From positions 1 to 49,431 of the forward strand of contig JAZRNH010000003.1 in assembly GCA_045648025.1 (NCBI GenBank): DNA of 49,431 nucleotides. The letters are read 5' to 3'. The DNA is from RGIG1681 sp045648025 (GTDB lineage: Bacteria > Bacillota > Clostridia > Christensenellales > UBA1242). The position numbers and the translations under genes are program-made. A model generated the notes under the pieces. It was not told the origin of the DNA. It searched no databases and saw only the letters and a list, made by a program, of their open reading frames with translations. Every line of letters starts with the position of its first letter. The first letter of the stretch is position 1. Positions 39,187 to 47,537 of the stretch are shown here, piece by piece.

Positions 39187-39233
39187 ATAAAAACTTCTTG
39201 TCAAGATTAGCACAAACAAAAACTTGTTGTCAA
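39187..39233 (-). promoter_or_regulatory. GNAT promoter with direct repeat
   Basis: The promoter reads TTGACA (39228-39233) and TAATCT (39204-39209), spaced by 18. The 18-mer TTGACAACAAGTTTTTGT (39216-39233) recurs as TTGACAAGAAGTTTTTAT (39187-39204) with two mismatches, 29 bases apart, about three helical turns. The pair brackets the -10 and is a possible regulator site. Confidence 0.5.
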
Positions 39234-39305
39234 ACGGAAATTTTTCAATTTTTTATCAAAAATAGCTTCAAAAAACATTAATTTGTATTATAACAAATTA
39301 TATAG

Positions 39306-40391
39306 TTAAATTTTGTAATATAAATTTCCTTGCCCCTTTGTTATAAGTCCAAACATTTCCATTTTTATTAAACAAGCAGAAAGTTCTGCTGGTTTAATTT
39401 TTATCTTATCACAAATTTCATCAAATGAAAGTTCTCCATTTGAAAGAAGATTTAATATTTCATTTTCTGTTAAATTAACTTGAACAGTTTGAGACTCTTG
39501 CTTCTTTTTCTTTATCTTTAATCTATATAATATTCTCTCAGGTGAAATTGTAAATGTGTCTGGCATTTCATCAATTAAATTGTTTGTGCCTTCACTTTGA
39601 AGCGAATTAATATTTCCTGGAACAACAAAAAGTTCTCTGCCTTGCTCAATTGCATGTTTAGCAGTTGACATTGTTCCACTATTCTTTCCCGCTTCAACAA
39701 TTAATAATCCAAGCCCAAGAGCCGAAACAATTCTGTTTCTTTTTATAAATGAAAAGCTAAGTGGTTTAACCTTTGGTCTGTTTTCAGAAATTAAAAGCCC
39801 ACCACATTGAACAACTTTTTCAGCAAGACCCTTATTTGATGATGGATAAATTGAGTCAAGCCCACCGGCTAAAACAGCAATGGTTTTTCCACCAGCATCA
39901 ATTGTTGAATTTGCAACAATTGTGTCAATGCCATAAGCTAATCCCGACACTGTCACAAGACCTGCTTCAGATAACTCTTTAGTAAATTTTTCTGTAACAA
40001 TTCTGCCATAAGTTGTAGGCTTTCTTGTTCCAACAATTGCAATAGATTTTTTACCCAAAAGAGCAGTGTCTCCTCTTGCATATAACACAAGTGGCGGCTC
40101 ATCAATATTCTTTAATTTTTCTGGATAATTTTTTGATGCAAAAGTAACTGCAGAAATGTTATATTTATAAAACTCATCTAAAACAGTTTGAAAAAATTTT
40201 TCTTTGTCTAAATTTAATAATTTTTCTTTTATTTGATTTAATGACTCATCTTTAAAAATCGCACTTTTTACTTTATTTTTATCAAAAATACCATCAATTT
40301 TATCAAATTTCTCTAATATTTTTTCAGTTTTTAAAAATCCAACATCATTATAATCAAACCAAAGAATTGCAAGTTCTTCATCATTAAACAT
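39306..40391 (-). CDS. dprA: DNA-processing protein DprA
   Basis: Loads RecA on incoming single-stranded DNA during transformation. The 361-residue protein has the Rossmann-like core: YPEKLKNIDEPPLVLYARGD, SIAIVGTRKPTTYG, VSGLAYGIDT, AVLAGGLDSIYPSSN, and FVVPGNINSLQSEGTNNLI. A C-terminal winged-helix domain (about 300-361) is present. It follows comM by 17 bases. Confidence 0.96.
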   Translation of the reverse strand: MFNDEELAILWFDYNDVGFLKTEKILEKFDKIDGIFDKNKVKSAIFKDESLNQIKEKLLNLDKEKFFQTVLDEFYKYNISAVTFASKNYPEKLKNIDEPPLVLYARGDTALLGKKSIAIVGTRKPTTYGRIVTEKFTKELSEAGLVTVSGLAYGIDTIVANSTIDAGGKTIAVLAGGLDSIYPSSNKGLAEKVVQCGGLLISENRPKVKPLSFSFIKRNRIVSALGLGLLIVEAGKNSGTMSTAKHAIEQGRELFVVPGNINSLQSEGTNNLIDEMPDTFTISPERILYRLKIKKKKQESQTVQVNLTENEILNLLSNGELSFDEICDKIKIKPAELSACLIKMEMFGLITKGQGNLYYKI

Positions 40392-40408
40392 AAAAAATCT
40401 TCCTTAAA

Positions 40409-41935
40409 TTATAATCCAAATTTATCAATATTTCGGTATGCTAAAGCCTCTGCAATATGTGCTTCATTTATATCTTTTGAACCATCTAAATCAGCAATCG
40501 TTCTTGCCACTTTTAAAAGCCTTGAATAACCCCTTGCAGACATCTTATATTTTTCAAAAGCTAGTTTAACAATTGCTTCAGATTCCGGTGACAATTTGCA
40601 AAATTCACTCATCATTTTTGAATTCATTTTTGAATTTGAGTGAATAGCAGAACCTGCAAATCTTTCTGTTTGAATTTGCCTTGCAGCCTCTACTCGCTTT
40701 CTAATTTCTTCACTAGATTCTTCTAATGATTTTGATGATAAATCTAAAAAGTCAACTCTGTCAACATCAACCTTTAAATCAATTCTATCAAGAAGCGGAC
40801 CAGAAAGTTTTTTCAAATAATTTTGTATTTGTGATGGTGAGCAATTGCAAACCGCAGACCTACTTCCATAGTTTCCACAAGGACATGGATTCATACTTGC
40901 AATAAGCATAAAGTTTGCTGGATATTCAAATGAACCACTTGCTCTTGAAACTGTTATCATTCCATCTTCAAGCGGTTGCCTAAGTGTTTCAAGTGCAGTT
41001 CTTGGATATTCAGGAAGCTCATCTAAAAACAAAACACCATTACTAGCCAAGCTAACTTCACCAGGTCTTGCATCTCTTCCACCACCAACTAGCGACACGG
41101 TTGAAGCTGTGTGGTGAGGAGCTCTAAATGGCCTTGTTGTAACAATACCTTTCTTGTTATCAAGCTCACCTGCAATTGAGTGAATTTTTGTAACTTCTAA
41201 AGCTTCTTCAAATGTAAGAGATGGCATAATTGATGGAACTGCTCTTGCAATCATTGTCTTTCCAGAGCCAGGAGGTCCAACCATCAAAATATTATGTCCT
41301 CCGCTAACAGCAATTTCCATTACCCTTTTTGCAACTTTTTGACCCTTTATTCTCGCAAAGTTTTCAGTTATATTTTCAAAACTTTCTTCTTTCCAAAATT
41401 TTTGCTCAACTGGTTCAAAATTAATCATAGATGAAAGCATTGAAACCACATCAACAAGACTGTCAATTGCATAAACTGTTATACCTTCAATATAACTTGC
41501 TTCGTTTTCATTTTCTTTTGGAATAATAAAGTTTTTAAACCCATTATTTCTTGCAGAAATCAAAAGTGGCAAAATTCCATTAACTGGTTTTATTTTTCCA
41601 TTTAAACCAAGTTCACCAATAATCACAAATTCTTTATATTTTTGTGCTGTTATTTGATTTGATGAAGCCAAAATTGCAACCGCAATCGGAAGGTCAAAAT
41701 TTGCACCTGTTTTCTTCACATTTGCTGGTGCCAAATTAACAGTTATTTTGTTTGTTGGAAATTTAAATCCAGAATTTTTTATTGCTGACCTAACCCTTTC
41801 TTTTGACTCTTTAACAGCAGCATCAGGAAGTCCAACAATATCATAAGACGGAAGCCCCAAATTTGTATCAACTTCAACATCAATTTTTAAACCCTCTAAA
41901 CCTAAAAGCCCATAGCTTGATACTTTTGCAAACAT
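40409..41935 (-). CDS. comM: Mg-chelatase-like AAA ATPase ComM (YifB)
   Basis: A 508-residue protein with an N-terminal Lon-S5-like domain (about 15-165, LEGLKIDVEVDTNLGLPSYDIVGLPDAAVKE), a ChlI-type AAA core with Walker A VGPPGSGKTM and Walker B LFLDELPE, a CPCGNYGS cysteine motif, and a C-terminal helical domain with KMSARGYSRLLKVARTIADLDG. ComM is a helicase that promotes branch migration during transformation. Its adjacency to dprA fits that role. Confidence 0.95.
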   Translation of the reverse strand: MFAKVSSYGLLGLEGLKIDVEVDTNLGLPSYDIVGLPDAAVKESKERVRSAIKNSGFKFPTNKITVNLAPANVKKTGANFDLPIAVAILASSNQITAQKYKEFVIIGELGLNGKIKPVNGILPLLISARNNGFKNFIIPKENENEASYIEGITVYAIDSLVDVVSMLSSMINFEPVEQKFWKEESFENITENFARIKGQKVAKRVMEIAVSGGHNILMVGPPGSGKTMIARAVPSIMPSLTFEEALEVTKIHSIAGELDNKKGIVTTRPFRAPHHTASTVSLVGGGRDARPGEVSLASNGVLFLDELPEYPRTALETLRQPLEDGMITVSRASGSFEYPANFMLIASMNPCPCGNYGSRSAVCNCSPSQIQNYLKKLSGPLLDRIDLKVDVDRVDFLDLSSKSLEESSEEIRKRVEAARQIQTERFAGSAIHSNSKMNSKMMSEFCKLSPESEAIVKLAFEKYKMSARGYSRLLKVARTIADLDGSKDINEAHIAEALAYRNIDKFGL

Positions 41936-41951
41936 AATCTACCTCAATTTA

Positions 41952-41979
41952 ATAATATCACAATGATTATATTTTTCAA
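41952..41979 (-). promoter_or_regulatory. Promoter of comM-dprA
   Basis: TTGAAA (41974-41979) and TATTAT (41952-41957), 16 bases apart on the minus strand, about 16 bases before the ATG (GAGGT follows). Confidence 0.55.
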
Positions 41980-42003
41980 ATTCAATTTGCTATAAATAAA
42001 AAA

Positions 42004-42027
42004 TCTTTGTGAAAATAATCACAAAGA
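42004..42027 (-). terminator. Terminator after the transglutaminase-like gene
   Basis: A 9-bp stem (TCTTTGTGA and TCACAAAGA, loop of 6), followed by TTTTTTATTT on the minus strand, 5 bases past the stop. Confidence 0.85.
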
Positions 42028-42032
42028 CTTGT

Positions 42033-42860
42033 TTAATCTGAATTTGGTTCCGGCTGAATTTCACCTATTTTAATAAGTTTTTTATATAAATTTCTGCCAT
42101 TTTTAGCATTTTCATAATAAACCTTAACCAAATATTCATCATAATCAGTTAGTTTTTTAATCATTTTATAATCTTTTGCAACAGTTTCTGCAGAAACTCT
42201 TTCAGTTTCTTTAACATGATGAATCTCATAAAAAGCTGCCTTTGGCATAACTATATTTTTTGCAGCATCAACAACCAATACTTGGTATCCATTGTCAACT
42301 TCAACCCAACTATGAAGATAATCTGCCTTGTTTGAAAGTTGATAAATTCTTCCTGTAACCATTTCAGCTTTCAAATCACTTCTTCCACTATAATACATTG
42401 CAGTTAAAACAGAATATGGGTGACATCTTCCTTTTCTATCATAAGTTTCTATTTCTGGAAGTATCCTTTTTATATTTGGCTCAACTTCTGAAAATCTTTG
42501 AACAAAAAAACTTAAATCATCTGCTTCAACACAAAGCAATCTTTCACCCACAATAACTTTTATGTCTGCTATTTTCAATTCGTTCACTAATTTGGTTATT
42601 AAATCATAATTTGGATTTTTAACGGTATATGCCCTTATTAAATCAAATAAAATATTATAATGTGGTTCAAAATAATATTCTTTTTGAATATCCATACCCT
42701 TTTCTTGTTCACCAGCAGCAATCAGCCTTGCACATTCTAAATATGCATCAATAGCCTCTTGTTGTTTTCTCTTTTCTGAATCAATATATATTTCCTTCGC
42801 CCAGTCATGAGCTTCTGCTTTTCTGAACCTTATAAATGGAAACCTTATAAAACTATTCAT
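42033..42860 (-). CDS. Transglutaminase-like protein, unknown function
   Basis: A 275-residue protein whose second half looks like a transglutaminase/papain-type fold, with C146 (GRCHPYS), H183 (LHSWVEV) and D198 (VLVVDAAKN) in the right order and spacing for a Cys-His-Asp triad. The first half is helical with no clear family. No signal peptide is visible, so it is probably cytoplasmic. The start was set at 42860 because AGGGGA lies upstream. It is a single gene, with its own promoter and terminator, between rplS and comM. Confidence 0.8.
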   Translation of the reverse strand: MNSFIRFPFIRFRKAEAHDWAKEIYIDSEKRKQQEAIDAYLECARLIAAGEQEKGMDIQKEYYFEPHYNILFDLIRAYTVKNPNYDLITKLVNELKIADIKVIVGERLLCVEADDLSFFVQRFSEVEPNIKRILPEIETYDRKGRCHPYSVLTAMYYSGRSDLKAEMVTGRIYQLSNKADYLHSWVEVDNGYQVLVVDAAKNIVMPKAAFYEIHHVKETERVSAETVAKDYKMIKKLTDYDEYLVKVYYENAKNGRNLYKKLIKIGEIQPEPNSD

Positions 42861-42879
42861 ATATTCCCCTTTCGAAAAA

Positions 42880-42908
42880 ATTATATTACAAAAATAATCA
42901 CTTTTCAA
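42880..42908 (-). promoter_or_regulatory. Promoter of the transglutaminase-like gene
   Basis: TTGAAA (42903-42908) and a perfect TATAAT (42880-42885), 17 bases apart on the minus strand, about 20 bases before the ATG. Confidence 0.75.
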
Positions 42909-42934
42909 TAGAGAATTTAAAAACTAATAAAAAA

Positions 42935-42957
42935 AAGAAGTGCAAATTGCACTTCTT
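42935..42957 (-). terminator. Terminator after rplS
   Basis: A perfect 9-bp stem (AAGAAGTGC and GCACTTCTT, loop of 5), followed by a T-run on the minus strand, 13 bases past the stop. Confidence 0.92.
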
Positions 42958-42969
42958 AATTTATTTAAA

Positions 42970-43311
42970 TTACTTCTTTTCTTTAATTCTAGAATTTTTA
43001 GCTGTTTTGCCTTTAAGATAGTAAAGTTTAGCTCTTCTAACAACACCATGACGAACAACTTCGATATGGTCAATTTTTGGAGAATGAACTGGGAAAGTTC
43101 TTTCAACACCAATACCAAAAGAAATTCTTCTAACAGTGAAAGTTTCTCTAATGCCACCATTTTTACGAGCTATAACCACACCTTCAAATGCCTGTAATCT
43201 TTCTCTGTTGCCTTCAACAACTTTAACGAAAACTTTAACAGTATCACCTACTGCAAATACAGGGATATCAGTGCGCATACCTTCTTTTTCGATAGAATCA
43301 ATAATATTCAT
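42970..43311 (-). CDS. rplS: 50S ribosomal protein L19
   Basis: A 113-residue ribosomal protein at the 30S-50S interface. Family sequences include PVFAVGDTVKVFVKVVEGNRERLQAFEGVVIARKNGG and GIGVERTFPVHSPKIDHIEVVRHGVVRRAKLYYLKG. In most Firmicutes it follows trmD directly; here it is 3 kb away, after yraN, with its own promoter, leader and terminator. AAGGAGG precedes the ATG. Confidence 0.98.
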   Translation of the reverse strand: MNIIDSIEKEGMRTDIPVFAVGDTVKVFVKVVEGNRERLQAFEGVVIARKNGGIRETFTVRRISFGIGVERTFPVHSPKIDHIEVVRHGVVRRAKLYYLKGKTAKNSRIKEKK

Positions 43312-43385
43312 AGGTTTGCCTCCTTATTTAGTATGTAAGAGTGTTCGTGCTAGCTCTATGGTGCAGAGGACCACTCATAATTCAC
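43312..43385 (-). promoter_or_regulatory. Candidate L19 leader RNA
   Basis: The 74-base leader between the promoter and the rplS ATG can fold: GAGTG (43372-43376) pairs with CACTC (43339-43343), enclosing a CTCT (43365-43368) and AGAG (43354-43357) hairpin. Its GC content is well above the surroundings. Firmicutes rplS often has a conserved structured leader thought to be bound by L19; that it is the same RNA family is inference. Confidence 0.55.
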
Positions 43386-43391
43386 GACGAA

Positions 43392-43420
43392 ATTATACCA
43401 TACAAAAATTACAAAATCAA
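43392..43420 (-). promoter_or_regulatory. Promoter of rplS
   Basis: TTGATT (43415-43420) and a perfect TATAAT (43392-43397), 17 bases apart on the minus strand, in the 140-base gap after yraN. Confidence 0.82.
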
Positions 43421-43452
43421 GTGTTTTTTACAATTTTATTTATAAAACCAAA

Positions 43453-43917
43453 TTAACCGCAAAAAGAGTTTTCAATATATGTGATTTTTCCATAATCAAC
43501 AGATGCAACATCAAATCTAACTTGCATACCTTTAAATTCAGGTTTTTCTGTCAAAAATTTTGCACCTCTTGTTAAATGACTTCTCTTTTTCAAATCAATA
43601 CATTCACAGCCTCTTCCAAATCTGTCATCTGCTCTTGACTTAACTTCGGTTATTATAAGCAAGTCTTTGAACTTTCCTTTTAAATTTTTGTAGTTATTTT
43701 TTAATAACATTTTTTCTTTATTAGTTTTGGCTTTTTTAAGTTTTTCTTTTGTTTCAGCTTTAAATTTTTTAAGCTGTTTTTTTGCTGAAAGTGTTGCAAC
43801 AATATCAAGTTCAAATCCTTTCACAGCAAAATTAGTATAAACAATTTTATACCCATGTTTTTTCATATATTCTTGAGCTAAGTCTTCACCCATTTTCCAA
43901 GTTTCTTCATTAAACAT
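43453..43917 (-). CDS. YraN family endonuclease-like protein with a Lys-rich insertion
   Basis: A 154-residue YraN/UPF0102 protein. The restriction-enzyme-like core is there: GEDLAQEYMKKHGYKIVYTNF, GFELDIVA with D38, and ITEVKSRADDRFGRG with E91 and K93, then VDYGKITYIENSF. Normally only about 13 residues separate the Asp and the E-x-K; here there are 52, because of a lysine-rich helical insertion of about 39 residues at roughly 44-84. The family is near 120 residues. It follows rnhB by 3 bases. Function unknown, possibly in DNA uptake or recombination. Confidence 0.88.
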   Translation of the reverse strand: MFNEETWKMGEDLAQEYMKKHGYKIVYTNFAVKGFELDIVATLSAKKQLKKFKAETKEKLKKAKTNKEKMLLKNNYKNLKGKFKDLLIITEVKSRADDRFGRGCECIDLKKRSHLTRGAKFLTEKPEFKGMQVRFDVASVDYGKITYIENSFCG

Positions 43918-43920
43918 ATT

Positions 43921-44559
43921 TTATTTCTCTTCTAAAAATTTTAAAAATGATAATCTATGATATTCACAATGTCCAATTTCTTTCAATGCTTCAATATGAG
44001 CCTTTGTGCCATAACCTTTATGCTTTTCAAACCCATATTCTGGATATTGTTTTGCAATTTCTGTCATATAATTATCTCTTGTAACTTTTGCCAAAATACT
44101 AGCGGCACCAATGCTATAACTAAGCGAATCACCCTTAATTATGCCCCTCAAATTTACATCTGTATCAAGTTTGTTAATTGCATCAACCAAAACAACATCA
44201 GGTCTAACAGGAAGCGATTCAATGGCATTTTTCATACAAAGTTTTGTTGCTTCTAAAATATTGATTTCATCAATTTTTTGCTCATCAACCATTTCAATTG
44301 AATATGCAATTGCAGTTTCTTTTATTTTTTCAAAAAGCTCATTTCTCTTTTTTTCAGAAACTTTTTTACTGTCATCAATACCTTCAATTATATCGCCAGA
44401 ATCAAGCGGCATAATAACACAAGCAACACAAACCGGACCTGCAAGTGGACCTCTTCCAACCTCATCCATACCAGCAATTAAAAAATTGCCTTTTTCTTGT
44501 TCTTGCTTTTCATATAATAATTTATCAATAAACTCTTTTTCTTTTTTTACTCTTGCCAT
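43921..44559 (-). CDS. rnhB: Ribonuclease HII
   Basis: Removes RNA from RNA-DNA hybrids and single ribonucleotides in DNA. The 212-residue protein has AGMDEVGRGPLAGPVCVACV with D32 and E33, VLVDAINKLD, and SYSIGAASILAKVTRDNYM. A Lys/Glu-rich helix precedes the core. The start at 44559 was chosen because it follows the rbgA stop by 4 bases; a longer frame overlaps rbgA by 23 bases. Confidence 0.96.
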   Translation of the reverse strand: MARVKKEKEFIDKLLYEKQEQEKGNFLIAGMDEVGRGPLAGPVCVACVIMPLDSGDIIEGIDDSKKVSEKKRNELFEKIKETAIAYSIEMVDEQKIDEINILEATKLCMKNAIESLPVRPDVVLVDAINKLDTDVNLRGIIKGDSLSYSIGAASILAKVTRDNYMTEIAKQYPEYGFEKHKGYGTKAHIEALKEIGHCEYHRLSFLKFLEEK

Positions 44560-44563
44560 ATTT

Positions 44564-45430
44564 TTATTCCAAAGTAATTTTTCCAAATTTACCGTTTCTA
44601 AACTCTGTTATAAAAGTTTTTCCAGCTCTTTCATAATCAATTTCATTACCTCTCATAATGAAACCTCTTTTCAAGCAAATTCTGTCATAAACTTCAATAA
44701 ACTCTTCATGAGTATAATCAACAGGATATTTTTCTTTGATAAGTTCTGGATATCTTTCATACAAAATTTGCATAAGTTCAAATCCTAAATCAACCATATC
44801 AAACTCTTTATCAGAAAGCGAACCAACATAAGCCAAGTTTCTAGAAAGTCCATCATCAAATTTTGGCCACAAAACACCCGGTGTGTCTAAAAGCATAAAC
44901 ATATCATCAATTTTTATCCATTGATTAACTCTAGTCACTCCTGCAATGTTTCCAGTATGAGCCTTTTTTACCCCTGCAAGCATATTGATAAGTGTGCTTT
45001 TTCCTGTATTTGGAACACCAAGAACAAGCACTTTGTATGTTGCAGTCATTTGTTTTTCTTTGTGTCTTTCAATTTTATCTTTTAAAACTGTTTTAACCGC
45101 TTGTTTAACAGCATTTTTAAAAGTTGAATTGTTGCTTGAAACCAAAATGCAGGTTTTTCCAGATTCAATAAATTCTTTTTGAATTTCAGAAACTCTTTTA
45201 TCATCTGCCAAATCCATTTTATTAAAAACATAAATAATTGGCTTATTGTGCACAATTTTATTTACATTTGGATTCATACAAGAATATGGTGCTCTTGCAT
45301 CTAAGACATACAAAATAACATCTGCAAGTTTGATTTTATTGTCTTCAATATCTTCAAGTGCAGACTTCATATGTCCAGGAAACCATTTCAAATTTTTTCT
45401 TGTATCGCCTTTATTTATAATATCAACCAT
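44564..45430 (-). CDS. rbgA: Ribosome biogenesis GTPase RbgA (YlqF)
   Basis: Circularly permuted GTPase that helps late 50S assembly. The 288-residue protein has the permuted order: G4 NKMD (70-73) first, then G1 GVPNTGKST (138-146) and G3 DTPGVLWP. The start region WFPGHMKSALEDI is characteristic. AGAGGA precedes the ATG. The rbgA-rnhB pair is conserved in Firmicutes. Confidence 0.96.
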   Translation of the reverse strand: MVDIINKGDTRKNLKWFPGHMKSALEDIEDNKIKLADVILYVLDARAPYSCMNPNVNKIVHNKPIIYVFNKMDLADDKRVSEIQKEFIESGKTCILVSSNNSTFKNAVKQAVKTVLKDKIERHKEKQMTATYKVLVLGVPNTGKSTLINMLAGVKKAHTGNIAGVTRVNQWIKIDDMFMLLDTPGVLWPKFDDGLSRNLAYVGSLSDKEFDMVDLGFELMQILYERYPELIKEKYPVDYTHEEFIEVYDRICLKRGFIMRGNEIDYERAGKTFITEFRNGKFGKITLE

Positions 45431-45484
45431 AATATCCTCTTTTATTAATTTGCATTAATTTATAGTTTTATTTTTATAACTAAT

Positions 45485-46123
45485 TTAAAATTCTTTTTTT
45501 AATTTTTCAAGAACGATTTTGGCTCTTTTTATGTATGCAGGTTTGTCATCAATTAAAGCTTGTAGTTCTTTCAAAAACTTCTCATATTTATCATCTTCAA
45601 CATAAAACTTTTTGACTGCATAACCATTTTTTCCAAATTTTTTAATTGCAAACTGATATGAATATTCAATCAATTCTTCATCAGTTGAATTTGGATCTTT
45701 GTTTTTTTGAAAACCCATTGACGAATGCATATAGTTATCAATATCAACCTTTCTATCTGCAGATGATAAAATTTTACCATAAATATTTCTTGGAATATAT
45801 TCAAGTGATGATCTATGATCTGTAACAGCATCTCTCATAATTTCAATTTGTTCATCACTAAAAAACTCTCTTAATTCTTTATCATTATAAAGCCTTTCAG
45901 CTGATAAGACCTCATGAGTTTCCCTATCAATATGACAAGCTACATCATGAAAACAAACAACCGTATAAAGCATATCATCATCAACTTCATATTTCTCAGC
46001 AATTTCAAATGCTCTATCTAAAACATTGTTAACATGAAGCAAATCGTGACCTTTGTCATTAAGTTTATACTCTGGTAAAATTTCTGTTTCAATATAAATT
46101 TTTAAATCATTGTTAATGTTCAT
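45485..46123 (-). CDS. HD-domain hydrolase, unknown substrate
   Basis: A 212-residue HD-superfamily protein with metal ligands H30 (GHDLLHVNNV), H59-D60 (VVCFHDVACH) and a downstream AVTDHRSS and SSADRKVDID. Such proteins are phosphohydrolases of nucleotides or related compounds. The start was set at 46123, with AAAGGA upstream; a longer frame has no such site. It sits between trmD and rbgA, a place usually held by rplS. Confidence 0.87.
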   Translation of the reverse strand: MNINNDLKIYIETEILPEYKLNDKGHDLLHVNNVLDRAFEIAEKYEVDDDMLYTVVCFHDVACHIDRETHEVLSAERLYNDKELREFFSDEQIEIMRDAVTDHRSSLEYIPRNIYGKILSSADRKVDIDNYMHSSMGFQKNKDPNSTDEELIEYSYQFAIKKFGKNGYAVKKFYVEDDKYEKFLKELQALIDDKPAYIKRAKIVLEKLKKEF

Positions 46124-46287
46124 TTTATTATCCTTTAACAATTTTCGCAATTTCACTTTAATTTTTTGATAAATTTAACACTTTTTTTTCGATTTTAACC
46201 AAATTATTATCAGCGAAAACATATTTCACAATGTATAATCATTATCTTATTAAATTAACTAATGATATAATTTAATTGCATACTATG

Positions 46288-46338
46288 TTATATAATTATA
46301 ACCTTATAATGTATTGTTATGATTTTATAATTATATAA
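46288..46338. repeat. Perfect 14-bp inverted repeat in AT-only spacer
   Basis: TTATATAATTATAA (46288-46301) and TTATAATTATATAA (46325-46338) are perfect inverted copies 23 bases apart, in the 240-base gap between the HD gene and trmD (46124-46365), which is over 80% A+T. There is no T-run, so it is not a typical terminator; no clear promoter was seen. Nothing else was found in the gap. Confidence 0.45.
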
Positions 46339-46365
46339 TTTATATTAGTTATATTTTTAAAACAA

Positions 46366-47049
46366 TTATTTTTTATCTTCGAAATTTACAAGATCTGGTC
46401 TTCTCTCTTTTGTGAGTTTTTGCGACTCACTTCTTCTCCACTCTGCAATTTTTTTATGATCTCCAGAAAGCAAAACTTCTGGAACTGAAAGTCCCATAAA
46501 TTCTCTTGGTTTTGTGTATTGTGGATATTCAAGCAAGTTATCTTTAAATGTTTCAATCTCAGCTGATTCATCGTCACCCAAAACACCTTCAATGTGTCTT
46601 GAAACAGAATCAACAACAACCATTGCAGGAAGTTCACCACCAGTTAAAACATAATCGCCAATTGAAATTTCTTCATCGATTAAAAGATCAATTACTCTTT
46701 GATCAACACCTTCATAATGGCCACACAATAAAATTAAATGGTTATGTTTTGATAATTTTTTTGATTCTGTTTGGTTAAACAATTTTCCCTTAGGACTAAG
46801 ATAAATTTTAACAGCATCTTTATACCCTTCAATGCTGGTGATTGCATCATAAATTGGCTGAGCCATCATAAGCATTCCAGGTCCACCACCAAATGTATAA
46901 TCATCACATTTTTTATGTTTATCTTTTGAATAATCTCTAATGTTTATGATATTAATTTCAATTTTTTCAGCTTTTGTTGCTCTTGAAATAATGCTTTCTT
47001 TAAGTGGCTCAAATGAATTTGGAAACAATGTTAAAATATCAATCCTCAT
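46366..47049 (-). CDS. trmD: tRNA (guanine-N1)-methyltransferase TrmD
   Basis: SPOUT methyltransferase that makes m1G37 in tRNA and prevents frameshifting. The 227-residue protein starts MRIDILTLFPNSFEPL and has DDYTFGGGPGMLM, LLCGHYEGVDQRVIDLLIDEEISIGDYVLTGGE and LLEYPQYTKPREF. It overlaps rimM by 11 bases. It is followed by an HD-domain gene rather than rplS. Confidence 0.97.
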   Translation of the reverse strand: MRIDILTLFPNSFEPLKESIISRATKAEKIEINIINIRDYSKDKHKKCDDYTFGGGPGMLMMAQPIYDAITSIEGYKDAVKIYLSPKGKLFNQTESKKLSKHNHLILLCGHYEGVDQRVIDLLIDEEISIGDYVLTGGELPAMVVVDSVSRHIEGVLGDDESAEIETFKDNLLEYPQYTKPREFMGLSVPEVLLSGDHKKIAEWRRSESQKLTKERRPDLVNFEDKK

Positions 47050-47536
47050 AATCTGAAACCTCTTTTAAACGATTTATATTTACAACCATTTTCTTTTGTT
47101 TATAATCAAAACTTTTCATCAGATCTTTAACATTTGGAAACATAAGTTCTCTGCCATTTTTCATCATACAAGTTATAACTTCTGCTGTGCCATAGTCTTG
47201 AACATCTGTTATTTCACCAAGTTCAGTTCCATCTTCAAAAACCACTATTGAATTTTTTAGATCTTCAAATAAAATTTTATCACCCAAAACTTCTCTATCT
47301 ATATAAAGAAATCTTCCAATATAAGTTTTTGCTGCTTCAAGTTCAACACCTTCAAGCTTAACAACAACACCATCAGTATTTTTGAAAATTCTTGACACTT
47401 TAAAAACTTCACCCTTTTCATTGGCAATTTCTGTGATTTTATTCACATCAAAATCTTTATCATATTCGGTCGCCACTTTCATTTGTCCTAAATATCCATG
47501 AAGTTTTACAACCTTTCCAAGACATACTTTTTCCAT
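47039..47536 (-). CDS. rimM: 16S rRNA processing protein RimM
   Basis: 30S maturation factor (165 residues). It has the N-terminal domain with GKVVKLHGYLGQMKV, VKLEGVELEAAKTYIGRFLYI, and the PRC barrel with LGEITDVQDYGTAEVI and LMFPNVKDL. The start at 47536 was chosen because GAGGTG precedes it; a Met four codons upstream lacks support. It follows a YgjV-like gene; rpsP and the KH protein gene, usual partners, are absent. Confidence 0.95.
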   Translation of the reverse strand: MEKVCLGKVVKLHGYLGQMKVATEYDKDFDVNKITEIANEKGEVFKVSRIFKNTDGVVVKLEGVELEAAKTYIGRFLYIDREVLGDKILFEDLKNSIVVFEDGTELGEITDVQDYGTAEVITCMMKNGRELMFPNVKDLMKSFDYKQKKMVVNINRLKEVSDYED

Positions 47537-47537
47537 A

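Noticed and set aside
44141..44788. 215-codon plus-strand open frame
   Set aside because: Antisense to rnhB and rbgA, both clear genes; Ser/Phe/Ile-rich shadow composition and no ribosome binding site.
46157..46365. Replication origin or plasmid-like iteron site in the AT-rich gap
   Set aside because: No DnaA boxes or iterons were recognised, and the flanking genes are an ordinary translation cluster.
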